Shown here: positions 1-5,756 of the stretch, piece by piece
Layout: every line of letters begins with the position of its first letter
Numbering within the stretch: position 1 is the first letter of the stretch
From: Bacillota bacterium
GTDB lineage: Bacteria > Bacillota > Sulfobacillia > Sulfobacillales > Sulfobacillaceae
Reading direction: 5' to 3'
Length of the DNA: 6,326 nt
Assembly (NCBI GenBank): GCA_021820675.1
Contig: JAKADI010000110.1
Span: 1 to 6,326 of the forward strand
Translations under genes and position numbers: made by a program
The notes under the pieces: generated by a model
The model's database searches: none
What the model was told of the DNA's origin: nothing
What the model saw: the letters and a program-made list of their open reading frames with translations, nothing else

Positions 1-159
1 GGCTTTGTCATTAATAGTTTTGTCACATTTTCGCATCTGACCTTAGGAATCGGTCTACTAGATGGGTTTTGGGCCCTGCCACGCCATTCCTCCACGTGGG
101 GAAATGCCGTTGAGGGTGACGGCAATGGGGTGGCAGCGCCCCTGGACCATAGTTTGTAG
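1..159 (+). CDS. C-terminal fragment of an unrecognised protein, 5'-truncated by the window edge
   Basis: Frame 1 is open from the first base to a TAG at 157-159, giving 52 residues. The other two plus frames hit stops within about 40 nt. The N-terminal part of the fragment is hydrophobic and aromatic (starting GFVINSFVTFSHLTLGIGLL, then DGFWALP). The tail is polar, Gly/Asp-rich and ends in PLDHSL. This looks like the last membrane-associated segment and tail of a longer protein, but I do not recognise the family. A minus-strand frame is also open here, but its translation is Pro/Cys/Arg-rich and looks like a shadow. A second in-frame stop follows at 175-177, so it is not fused to the next ORF, which lies in the same frame. 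That a real gene ends here is an inference from the open frame and composition. Confidence 0.5.
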   Translation, partial: GFVINSFVTFSHLTLGIGLLDGFWALPRHSSTWGNAVEGDGNGVAAPLDHSL

Positions 160-204
160 CACGGTGGCTCGGGATAGGTTGGCTGTTTACAGGATGCTAA
201 CACT

Positions 205-351
205 ATGAGTCCGCTCACCACACTCGTTGCCGGTGTCCCCGGTGCCGCGGAAAATACTGGTGGGACCTTTCAGTCAGGGGCGTTTGAGTTTACCTCGGAG
301 TTTTCGTTGGCAATGGCGCTAATGGACGTTTGGAATGGTATTCCGGCGTAG
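205..351 (+). CDS. Small hypothetical protein (48 aa)
   Basis: An ATG at 205 opens 48 codons ending at TAG 349-351. An AGGA Shine-Dalgarno element sits at 191-194, 10 nt upstream. An in-frame TAG at 175-177 rules out a longer version, and no better start lies between. The product starts MSPLTTLVAGVPGAAEN and ends LMDVWNGIPA. It is rich in Gly, Ala, Thr and Phe with little charge, and has neither a clear membrane helix nor a signal peptide. It follows the preceding partial gene by 45 nt and could be the last gene of that transcript. No family is recognised and no function is proposed. A real small protein is plausible, but a chance ORF of this size is also possible. Confidence 0.4.
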   Translation: MSPLTTLVAGVPGAAENTGGTFQSGAFEFTSEFSLAMALMDVWNGIPA

Positions 352-369
352 CTGCCTTTTTCGAGCATC

Positions 370-398
370 TTGATAAAGTCAGCATTCCTCGATACAAT
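370..398 (+). promoter_or_regulatory. Sigma-A-type promoter for the 94-aa membrane protein gene
   Basis: A TTGATA -35 box (370-375) and a TACAAT -10 box (393-398) are separated by exactly 17 nt. Each hexamer is one mismatch from consensus. Transcription would start near 405, about 50 nt before the ATG at 456. This supports the 456 start over the longer reading that begins with TTG at 330. Confidence 0.6.
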
Positions 399-455
399 AA
401 CAATCATATCAATTATTGGCGGAACATTGGGATATTTGTGGCAGGAGTGGCAAAC

Positions 456-740
456 ATGGACGCACTAGTGCTGGACGCAGTGGGCGTTTCAATTTTTGAT
501 GCCCTATGGATCCTCATCCCGACAGTCTTATTTGTCATCTTTGGCTGGCAGATGGTCAAATGGCTGGGAAAAGATTTTCCTAAGGAGGCAGCCTATGGAG
601 ACGAATATCCCAAATGGCTACAACCGCCATCCGAAGGCAATTCCGGGACAATTCCCCCCGAATGGGCAGTCATCCGTGGAGGCAAACATGGTCCCCGTTT
701 GATGGCTCGAGCTCGCCGGAAAAACACAACACCGCCCTAA
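456..740 (+). CDS. Small single-pass membrane protein of unknown function (94 aa)
   Basis: I chose ATG 456 because AGGAG at 443-447 lies 8 nt upstream and a good promoter at 370-398 lies inside the longer reading from TTG 330, which has no Shine-Dalgarno of its own. Residues about 13-34 form one hydrophobic helix rich in Ile, Leu, Val, Phe and Trp. It is followed by a tryptophan/lysine interfacial stretch (WQMVKWLGKDF) and a roughly 55-residue soluble tail. The tail is rich in Pro, Gly and Arg and ends with the basic run RLMARARRKN. The basic tail after the helix suggests an inside C-terminus. It resembles the small accessory subunits found beside larger membrane complexes, but no family is recognised and this remains an inference. 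The gene ends just before a strong terminator. Confidence 0.65.
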   Translation: MDALVLDAVGVSIFDALWILIPTVLFVIFGWQMVKWLGKDFPKEAAYGDEYPKWLQPPSEGNSGTIPPEWAVIRGGKHGPRLMARARRKNTTPP

Positions 741-781
741 GCATGCTGATGTGAACAGGTGATGGCTGGTCTTGCAGTTTT

Positions 782-812
782 GCCCAAAAATGATTTGGGC
801 CTTTTTATTTTT
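782..812 (+). terminator. Intrinsic terminator after the 94-aa gene
   Basis: A perfect 7-bp stem GCCCAAA (782-788) / TTTGGGC (794-800) with a 5-nt loop is followed at once by a T-rich tract (802-812). It lies 41 nt past the stop at 740. It separates the left-hand small-protein cluster from the peptidase gene. Confidence 0.85.
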
Positions 813-821
813 GTGGGGATC

Positions 822-859
822 TTGACACAGAAATGGGAAGATTGGGCGTATGCTACAAT
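822..859 (+). promoter_or_regulatory. Candidate promoter for the S9 peptidase gene (extended -10)
   Basis: TGCTACAAT at 851-859 is a complete extended -10 element (TG, one base, then TACAAT), which can act without a good -35. A perfect TTGACA lies at 822-827, but the 26-nt spacing to TACAAT is too long for normal use. The alternative hexamer TATGCT (849-854) would give a 21-nt spacer. A start near 866 would leave a leader of about 165 nt before the GTG at 1031. Confidence 0.5.
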
Positions 860-885
860 TCTTATCAAGCGGGAGGGAAGTCTCT

Positions 886-921
886 TTGGTGGCGGGAATA
901 TCACGTGGTCTGGCGAGGTGA
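886..921 (+). CDS. Possible leader peptide (11 codons) upstream of the S9 peptidase
   Basis: A purine-rich Shine-Dalgarno-like run GGGAGGGA (871-878) precedes tandem TTG (886) and GTG (889) codons. Reading from TTG gives MVAGISRGLAR and a TGA stop at 919-921. The stop falls at the base of the hairpin at 917-953, the arrangement expected where ribosome position affects leader folding. Non-ATG starts are used by other genes in this window. A very short ORF can arise by chance, so this is tentative. Confidence 0.25.
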   Translation: MVAGISRGLAR

Positions 922-953
922 AGAATGTGTCGCCATTCTTGCGAGATATCACC
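917..953 (+). promoter_or_regulatory. Hairpin in the 5' leader of the S9 peptidase gene
   Basis: AAGAATG (921-927) and CATTCTT (934-940) form a perfect 7-bp stem with a 6-nt loop. GGTG (917-920) can also pair with CACC (950-953), across a 9-nt unpaired stretch on the 3' side. No T-tract follows, so this is not a terminator. It lies about 80-110 nt before the start codon and matches no riboswitch or T-box consensus I know. It could affect leader stability or translation, or be incidental. Confidence 0.35.
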
Positions 954-1030
954 AAATATACGGAAGACCCTGCGGTTTGGTGAGCGATATACAGTGCGCC
1001 GTAGACTAACCAATAAGGAGCGATTGGGAC

Positions 1031-2824
1031 GTGAGCGAGTGGGAATTTGATCCGCCCGATCTAGAAGATTTTTTTCGTTATGCTACGATTACCGCCTTTA
1101 GTGTCAGTCACGATGAACAACATATAGTCATCGGTACAAATTTAGGAGGGACATTTGACGTCTGGGGGTTACAAACCGGTGTGCGTTATCCCTACCCATT
1201 AAGCCACATGGGTCAAATGATTCATGATGTGCATTATGACCCTGCCGGACGCTATATTCTGTTTAGTGCTGACCATGATGGTGACGAAAACTCGCAGATG
1301 TATTTATTGCCTCCCCAAGGTGGCACAGCGAAAGTGATCCGGGAGGCGCGGGCTCACAAACAACTGATCTTGCATCTATCCGACGATGGTAACCGGATTT
1401 ATTATGCCTCCGATCGAGAAAATCCCTCGTTTTTTAATAATTACCGATTGGATTTGCACTCGGGGAAGGAAGAGTTATTAGTTAAGGGGGAAGGCGGCGC
1501 GACTTACATTGCTCAAGTCTCCTTGGACGAAAAAATCTGGGTGGTACTAAAACTTTTTGCCAATACCTATATCGCGGGATTTGTGGTACAAGGGGAAGTA
1601 TGGAATCCGATTGTTCCCGATCCCACGAGTCCCCATGTGATCTACGCCGCCCAATTCATCGATAACGATAACCTTTATGTGACGACCAATTACAACGACG
1701 AATTTAGCTATCTAGCGCACTACAACGTGACAGCCAGATCCTTTCGCCCCTTGGTCCGAATGGATGGCCAAGATCTCAGGGATCTTCAGTGGGATAAAGA
1801 GCATCGGCGCCTTTATGTCTCAGCTCAGGCCGGAGTTGAAGACCGTCTTTATGTGATGGACTTGTCTCATTCCAGTCCGGACTTGCAAGCGATTGATTTG
1901 CCCATTAGCCTTATCAGCCACTGGGATATCAGTGATTCGGGAACAGTTTACGTTCTGGGCCAATCGGAAGTCTTGCCCAATAACCTCTTTCGGTTCAGCG
2001 AGAATACGTGGACGCCGATAACGGATAACCGGTCGATGGGCATCGATCCCGCGACGGCAGTTCACGCCGATATTGTCCATTACCCATCTTTTGACGGTCG
2101 TATTATCGAAGCCTTATGGTTTTCTCCGCCGTCTCGCAAGCGCAATGGCTATACGATTATCTGGCCTCATGGCGGCCCCCAATATGCTGAACGTCGGCAA
2201 TTTCGCAGTATGGTGCAGTATTTTGCCGGTCAGGGGTACCAATTTTTTGCCCCCAATTTTCGCGGTAGTACAGGCTATGGCAAGACTTTTGCCACGTTGG
2301 TTGAAGGCGATTGGGGAAATGGCCCCCGGCAAGATATGTTATGGGGAATTCAGTGGCTGTTAGACCAGGGCATGGCTCAGCGGGACAAACTGTTTTTGAT
2401 GGGCGGGAGCTATGGAGGATATATGGCGTTGTTATTGCATGGGCGCCATCCGGAGTACTTTAAGGCTGTAGTGGATATTTTTGGCCCTTCCAATTTATTC
2501 ACCTTCCATGACTCTGTGCCTGAATCATGGAAACCTGTCATGGATCAGTTTTTGGGCAATCCCCACACGGACGCCGATAAATTTCGAGAAGACTCCCCCG
2601 TCACCTATCTGGATGCCATGACGCGTCCGATGTTAGTGATTCAAGGCGCTAATGATCCGCGTGTGGTCAAACAAGAGTCGGACCAGTTGGTGGAGGCGCT
2701 CAGGACCCGTGGGCGCGATGTCGAATACCTGGTTTTGGATGATGAGGGTCATGGCTTTAGCAAAAAAGCCAATGAAATAGCAGTCTACCGAAAAATCGCG
2801 GAATTTTTCCACCAACATCAGTGA
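1031..2824 (+). CDS. S9-family (prolyl oligopeptidase / acylaminoacyl-peptidase-like) serine peptidase
   Basis: This 597-residue protein is a serine peptidase of clan SC that would cleave or trim oligopeptides in the cytoplasm; no signal peptide or membrane segment is seen. Residues 1 to about 345 have the irregular beta-strand and aromatic pattern of the propeller domain that gates substrate size. Residues about 350-597 are the alpha/beta-hydrolase domain: oxyanion-loop motif HGGP (380-383), the family stretch NFRGSTGYG, the nucleophile in GGSYGG (Ser460), Asp542 in GANDPR and His574 in DEGHGF. Triad order and spacing are normal, so the enzyme should be active. The GGSYGG and NFRGSTGYG motifs favour the S9C group, but exact specificity (acylaminoacyl, dipeptidyl or oligopeptidyl) cannot be told. 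GTG 1031 is the only reasonable start: AAGGAG (1015-1020) lies 10 nt upstream, an in-frame TAA sits at 1007-1009, and the next Met is residue 60. No terminator follows, so read-through into the NfeD/SPFH genes is possible. Confidence 0.93.
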   Translation: MSEWEFDPPDLEDFFRYATITAFSVSHDEQHIVIGTNLGGTFDVWGLQTGVRYPYPLSHMGQMIHDVHYDPAGRYILFSADHDGDENSQMYLLPPQGGTAKVIREARAHKQLILHLSDDGNRIYYASDRENPSFFNNYRLDLHSGKEELLVKGEGGATYIAQVSLDEKIWVVLKLFANTYIAGFVVQGEVWNPIVPDPTSPHVIYAAQFIDNDNLYVTTNYNDEFSYLAHYNVTARSFRPLVRMDGQDLRDLQWDKEHRRLYVSAQAGVEDRLYVMDLSHSSPDLQAIDLPISLISHWDISDSGTVYVLGQSEVLPNNLFRFSENTWTPITDNRSMGIDPATAVHADIVHYPSFDGRIIEALWFSPPSRKRNGYTIIWPHGGPQYAERRQFRSMVQYFAGQGYQFFAPNFRGSTGYGKTFATLVEGDWGNGPRQDMLWGIQWLLDQGMAQRDKLFLMGGSYGGYMALLLHGRHPEYFKAVVDIFGPSNLFTFHDSVPESWKPVMDQFLGNPHTDADKFREDSPVTYLDAMTRPMLVIQGANDPRVVKQESDQLVEALRTRGRDVEYLVLDDEGHGFSKKANEIAVYRKIAEFFHQHQ

Positions 2825-2893
2825 CAGCGAGGTAACGGAATTCTATCATTAAATTCACCAATGAAAATTATGGTGGGATGCAGGTGAGGAAAC

Positions 2894-3109
2894 ATGGCTT
2901 ATCGCTCATCGCTCGATCGCTTAGTCGGATCGGTTGGCATTGCGATGACCACCATTCCCGAGGACCGTATCGGTCTGGGCATTGTTAAGGTCAATGGTCA
3001 ACAATGGTCAGCTGCAACCGACAGCCCCCAAGCGATTCCTGCCGGCACGAAAATCTGGGTGAGTGCGAGGGATCACGTCACGTTGATCGTTGTGGCCGAC
3101 CCAGGATAG
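2894..3109 (+). CDS. Short NfeD-like protein, OB-fold domain only (71 aa)
   Basis: The protein is essentially one NfeD C-terminal domain, a five-stranded OB-fold. The pattern is visible as LVGSVGIAMT (residues about 10-19), GLGIVKVNGQQW (about 27-38), IPAGTKIWV and the closing strand HVTLIVV. Full NfeD proteins carry membrane helices and sometimes an N-terminal ClpP-like protease; both are absent, so this is a soluble single-domain form. NfeD domains are known partners of SPFH/stomatin proteins, and the SPFH gene follows after 12 nt. It probably binds the cytoplasmic face of that complex, which is inferred from the family. The start is fixed by an in-frame TGA at 2885-2887, with AGGTGA (2882-2887) 6 nt before the ATG. 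The 69-nt gap from the peptidase gene has no T-tract terminator and no clear promoter. Confidence 0.85.
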   Translation: MAYRSSLDRLVGSVGIAMTTIPEDRIGLGIVKVNGQQWSAATDSPQAIPAGTKIWVSARDHVTLIVVADPG

Positions 3110-3121
3110 GGGGAATAACGA
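3109..3121 (+). promoter_or_regulatory. Ribosome binding site overlapping the NfeD stop codon
   Basis: GGGGGA (3109-3114) begins on the last base of the NfeD stop codon (TAG 3107-3109) and lies 7 nt before TTG 3122. An in-frame TAA at 3116-3118 excludes any longer SPFH start, so the gene must begin at TTG 3122 or the adjacent TTG 3125. The layout suggests translational coupling with the NfeD gene. Confidence 0.6.
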
Positions 3122-4090
3122 TTGTTGGCATTTCTGATAGAAACCATTATTGTTATTGCTTTGGTTGTTCTCGCGTTGCGGTCCGCCCTGCGAATTGTGC
3201 CGCAAGGTTCAATGGGTGTGATTGAACGCCTCGGACGCTTTCATCATGAGGCCCCGCCTGGTTTGGTGGTTAAGTTGCCTCTGGTGGATAATCTGCGATT
3301 CGTGAGTACGAAATCGGTTACTGTTGCGTTAGCACCGGAACCTGTCATCACTGCGGACAATGTGAGCCCGGTTATCGATGCGTATTTTCTCTACCAAGTG
3401 GTGGATGCCAAAAGTTACTTATATGAAATCCAAAATCCTGAATTAGCGATTAAGAATATCGTCTCATCGACTTTACGTTCCGAGGTGGGGCAACGCAAGT
3501 TAGCGGAAGTGATGACGCATCGGGAGCAAATAAACACGGCCTTGCGCAATGAACTCGATGAACTGACCGGTCCCTGGGGGATTCGCATTGTGCAAGCTTC
3601 CATCCGCCAAGTGGATTTAACTGACGAGATGCAAAAGGCTATGGAAGCGCAGAAAAAGGCAGATGCCAATAAGCTTGCGGCCATCGAACAGGCCCAAGGG
3701 CAAAAAGAAGCCAACATCTTGCAAGCGGAAGGGTCGCGCCAGGCTGCTATCGCTCAAGCCGAAGGAGAACAAAAAGCCACGGTTTTACGCGCGGACGCGG
3801 CTAAGCAGGCCCGGATTTTAGCAGCGGAAGCAGAAGCCATCGCGATTCGGCAATTAGCCCAAGCTCAGGCGGAGGCCACGCAGATCGTCAATCGAGCCAT
3901 CTTAGCTTTAGCAGAAGATGATGCGCAACAATGGCATCCCGAACGTATTGAGACGGTCTTACGCTTAAAATCTTTGGAAACGTTAAGTGCTGTCGGACAG
4001 TCCGCTTCCACAAAATTAGTCTTGCCTGGGGAAGTGACGGGTTTGGCGGGGTTATTAGACGCTGTCAAATCGCCGCGTACTGAAGAATAA
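3122..4090 (+). CDS. SPFH-domain (stomatin/slipin-like) membrane protein
   Basis: This is a 322-residue prokaryotic stomatin, near the usual length for slipin/QmcA-type proteins. Residues about 2-20 form one hydrophobic membrane anchor. The SPFH domain spans about 23-175, with typical stretches such as VPQGSMGVIERLGRF, VITADNVSPVIDA and SSTLRSEVGQRKL. A long Ala/Glu/Gln-rich coiled coil follows (about 170-260) with repeated AEG steps, as expected for a ring-forming oligomer. The C-terminal hydrophobic stretch KLVLPGEVTGLAGLL (about 298-312) matches the conserved stomatin tail used in assembly. Family members form large membrane-bound cages or rings linked to lipid organisation and membrane-protein quality control. 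The start is a TTG, either 3122 or the adjacent 3125. Pairing with the NfeD gene 12 nt upstream is the classical operon layout for this family. A terminator follows 4 nt after the stop codon. Confidence 0.93.
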   Translation: MLAFLIETIIVIALVVLALRSALRIVPQGSMGVIERLGRFHHEAPPGLVVKLPLVDNLRFVSTKSVTVALAPEPVITADNVSPVIDAYFLYQVVDAKSYLYEIQNPELAIKNIVSSTLRSEVGQRKLAEVMTHREQINTALRNELDELTGPWGIRIVQASIRQVDLTDEMQKAMEAQKKADANKLAAIEQAQGQKEANILQAEGSRQAAIAQAEGEQKATVLRADAAKQARILAAEAEAIAIRQLAQAQAEATQIVNRAILALAEDDAQQWHPERIETVLRLKSLETLSAVGQSASTKLVLPGEVTGLAGLLDAVKSPRTEE

Positions 4091-4094
4091 AGAA

Positions 4095-4134
4095 AACGCG
4101 GCGCTGTGTGGTTAAAAGACCGGCACGCCGCGTT
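4095..4134. terminator. Bidirectional intrinsic terminator between the convergent SPFH and MFS genes
   Basis: AACGCGGCG (4095-4103) pairs perfectly with CGCCGCGTT (4126-4134). The loop may fold further through GGT (4110-4112) / ACC (4119-4121). On the plus strand a six-T run follows at 4141-4146 after a 6-nt gap. On the minus strand the stem is followed directly by a T-rich tract (complement of 4085-4094). The two stop codons, at 4090 and 4145, bracket the structure, so it can end transcription from both sides, probably better for the MFS gene. Confidence 0.75.
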
Positions 4135-4144
4135 GCTGTGTTTT

Positions 4145-5614
4145 TTAATGGGACACCGTTTGCGATTGGTTCGCCAAGCGCGGGGCTTTCTCTCCTCGCA
4201 TGGCTGACAAGACTGCGGAGATGACGGCCATCAAAGCCATAAAGGCAAAGGCCAGGTTCAATCCCTGCACGAAGTGTGTGAGCCCTTGAGGATTGGTGGC
4301 GGTCGGCTCCCCCGCAAAGATGGCCAGCATCGTGGAAGGCGGCACAGTTGCGGCTACCAGCGCGAGAACCATGCCGACGGAAAAGACATTCCCGGTGTTG
4401 AGCAGCATGGTGCGTGTTCCTGCCGCAATTCCGCGTTGTTCAGGCCCTACTGTTCCCATGATGGCGCTCGTGTTTGGGGAATTAAACAAGCCATTGCCAA
4501 TTCCGGCGAGCACCAGCCATAATGCGATGACCGAATACGGCGTTGTCAAGGAGATCGTCAGGGAAAAGGCTATCAGACTGACAGCCATGACGACCGATCC
4601 GAGTGTGGCTAATATTCGCGCCCCCATCCGATCCGCTAACCACCCGGAAATCGGTGCCGTGATGCCCATCGCGATGGCCATGGGGATCACGGCGATGCCG
4701 GCTTGCAAGGCGGTTTCCCCGCGAGCCCCCTGGAAGTAAAAGATGAATAAGAGGATGATGGCCCCTCGTCCAATGGCAATAAAGAGATTGGAGAGATTGC
4801 CCATTGCAAAGGCACGGATGCGAAACAGTTCGAGTTTCAACAAGGGCTGACTGACGACGCGTTCCCAGCGTAAAAAGACGTAACATCCGACAATTGCCGT
4901 AGCCACTCCCGTATAGACGACGGGTGAGGCCCAGCCCCGGATTCCTCCCCAGGTAATTGCCAGCAGCATCCCTAGAAGCCCCAACATATACGTAAAGTTT
5001 CCCCAATAATCAATGCGTTGATTCTTTTGTGGAGCTGTGACGTCGCGCAGTTGCCGGGCGGACCATAGGGTTCCCACTATCCCGACGGGAACGTTAAACC
5101 AAAACACCCAATGCCAATTGATCCAGGTGACTAAAAGACCTCCCAATACCGGCCCGGATACTTGCCCAAGCGCAATCACGATGCTGTTAATCCCCAAGGC
5201 AAGGCCTAATTGCTCTTGCGGGAAAGCATCCGCCACGATTGCGGTTGCATTGCCCATGACTAACGATCCCCCAATGGCTTGCAGTGCCCGGATGACCAAT
5301 AACGTTTGGCCGTTTGGCGAAAATCCGGCGGCTAAACTGGCCAAGGTAAAGATGGCAAAACCGGCGACATACCAGCGTTTACGGCCATACATATCCGAAA
5401 ACCGGCCAACCGTTAAGACCAACACCGTCTGTGTTACCATATAAGCCAGCATGACCCAGATTGCCAGCAGTGAAGACATGTGCAGGACGCGAATGAGAGT
5501 TGGTAAAGCCACGAGCAGTGTTGTCCCATTGACCATGGCCATAAACATTCCCAAACTTGTAGCGGAAAGAGCCCACCATTTGTAGTCGTGTGGCAGGACT
5601 TCTCGCGTTGCCAT
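4145..5614 (-). CDS. MFS drug/proton antiporter, DHA2 (14-TM, EmrB/QacA-like) family
   Basis: A 489-residue exporter with about 14 predicted membrane helices, the DHA2 number. Family motifs are clear: motif A GRFSDMYGRK (70-79) in the TM2-3 loop, motif B RALQAIGGS (109-117, keeping Arg109) in TM4, the antiporter motif C around GQVSGPVLGG (150-159) in TM5, and a degenerate second-half motif A GWLADRMGAR (324-333). Such proteins usually export hydrophobic or cationic toxic compounds using the proton gradient; the substrate here is unknown. In TM1 the usual L-D-x-T...N-V-A-L-P motif reads V28-N29-G-T...L34-V-A-L-P, so the conserved acidic residue is absent. I chose the start at 5614 because AAAGGAG (complement of 5623-5629) lies 8 nt upstream; an in-frame ATG at 5665 would add 17 residues but lacks a ribosome binding site. 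It is divergent from a LysR gene, its probable regulator. Confidence 0.92.
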   Translation of the reverse strand: MATREVLPHDYKWWALSATSLGMFMAMVNGTTLLVALPTLIRVLHMSSLLAIWVMLAYMVTQTVLVLTVGRFSDMYGRKRWYVAGFAIFTLASLAAGFSPNGQTLLVIRALQAIGGSLVMGNATAIVADAFPQEQLGLALGINSIVIALGQVSGPVLGGLLVTWINWHWVFWFNVPVGIVGTLWSARQLRDVTAPQKNQRIDYWGNFTYMLGLLGMLLAITWGGIRGWASPVVYTGVATAIVGCYVFLRWERVVSQPLLKLELFRIRAFAMGNLSNLFIAIGRGAIILLFIFYFQGARGETALQAGIAVIPMAIAMGITAPISGWLADRMGARILATLGSVVMAVSLIAFSLTISLTTPYSVIALWLVLAGIGNGLFNSPNTSAIMGTVGPEQRGIAAGTRTMLLNTGNVFSVGMVLALVAATVPPSTMLAIFAGEPTATNPQGLTHFVQGLNLAFAFMALMAVISAVLSAMRGEKAPRLANQSQTVSH

Positions 5615-5676
5615 CTTTGTCACTCCTTTCATAGAATGCATCGTGACTCCATAAAATACGAACAACTAATAAACTA

Positions 5677-5705
5677 ATTAAAAACGTCAGGTCCTAGACG
5701 ACCAA
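5677..5705 (-). promoter_or_regulatory. Candidate promoter for the MFS gene
   Basis: On the minus strand TTGGTC (5700-5705) and TTTAAT (5677-5682) are 17 nt apart. The -10 matches consensus at 5 of 6 positions, but the -35 only at 3. A start near 5670 would give a leader of about 55 nt. The weak -35 fits a promoter that needs an activator such as the neighbouring LysR protein, which is an inference. Confidence 0.4.
5685..5700. promoter_or_regulatory. Dyad CGTC-N8-GACG, possible operator in the MFS/LysR intergenic region
   Basis: Interrupted inverted repeat with CGTC at 5685-5688 and GACG at 5697-5700. It fills almost the whole spacer of the candidate MFS promoter, so a bound regulator would directly affect that promoter. 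It does not fit the T-N11-A form of many LysR sites, and 4-bp half-sites can occur by chance. Confidence 0.3.
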
Positions 5706-5728
5706 GACATTTTCCGGTATATGTTGTT

Positions 5729-5743
5729 ATAGAAATAATTTAT
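5729..5743. promoter_or_regulatory. ATA-N9-TAT dyad (T-N11-A form), possible LysR-type binding site
   Basis: ATA (5729-5731) and TAT (5741-5743) are separated by 9 nt, so T5730 and A5742 fit the T-N11-A LysR-box form. It lies just upstream of the LysR ribosome binding site GGAG (5746-5749), where autorepression would be expected. The region is very A/T-rich, which weakens the match. Confidence 0.25.
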
Positions 5744-5756
5744 ATGGAGTAGGAAA

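Noticed and set aside
330..455. N-terminal extension of the 94-aa protein from TTG 330
   Set aside because: It has no Shine-Dalgarno, overlaps the end of the 48-aa ORF, and contains the promoter at 370-398. ATG 456 has a well-spaced AGGAG.
759..983. Plus-strand open frame of 74 codons starting MMAGLAVLPKND
   Set aside because: It reads straight through the intrinsic terminator at 782-812 and the promoter at 851-859. Both explain the sequence better, and no good ribosome binding site precedes it.
618..1013. Minus-strand open frame of 131 codons
   Set aside because: It runs antisense across the 94-aa gene, the terminator and the peptidase promoter and leader. Its composition (many Cys, His, Pro, Arg) is unlike a real protein.
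866..1030. T-box or other known riboswitch in the peptidase leader
   Set aside because: No T-box consensus sequence, no terminator/antiterminator pair and no recognisable riboswitch core was found. Only a simple hairpin is supported.
2856..2875. Inverted repeat CACCA/TGGTG after the peptidase gene, as a terminator
   Set aside because: The stem is only 5 bp with a 10-nt loop and no T-tract follows on the plus strand.
4293..4739. Plus-strand open frame of 148 codons
   Set aside because: It lies wholly antisense within the strongly supported MFS gene and is a shadow of its codon bias.
5615..5665. Longer MFS start at 5665 (17 extra residues)
   Set aside because: No ribosome binding site precedes it, and the extra residues lie over the expected leader. 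The start at 5614 has AAAGGAG at ideal spacing.
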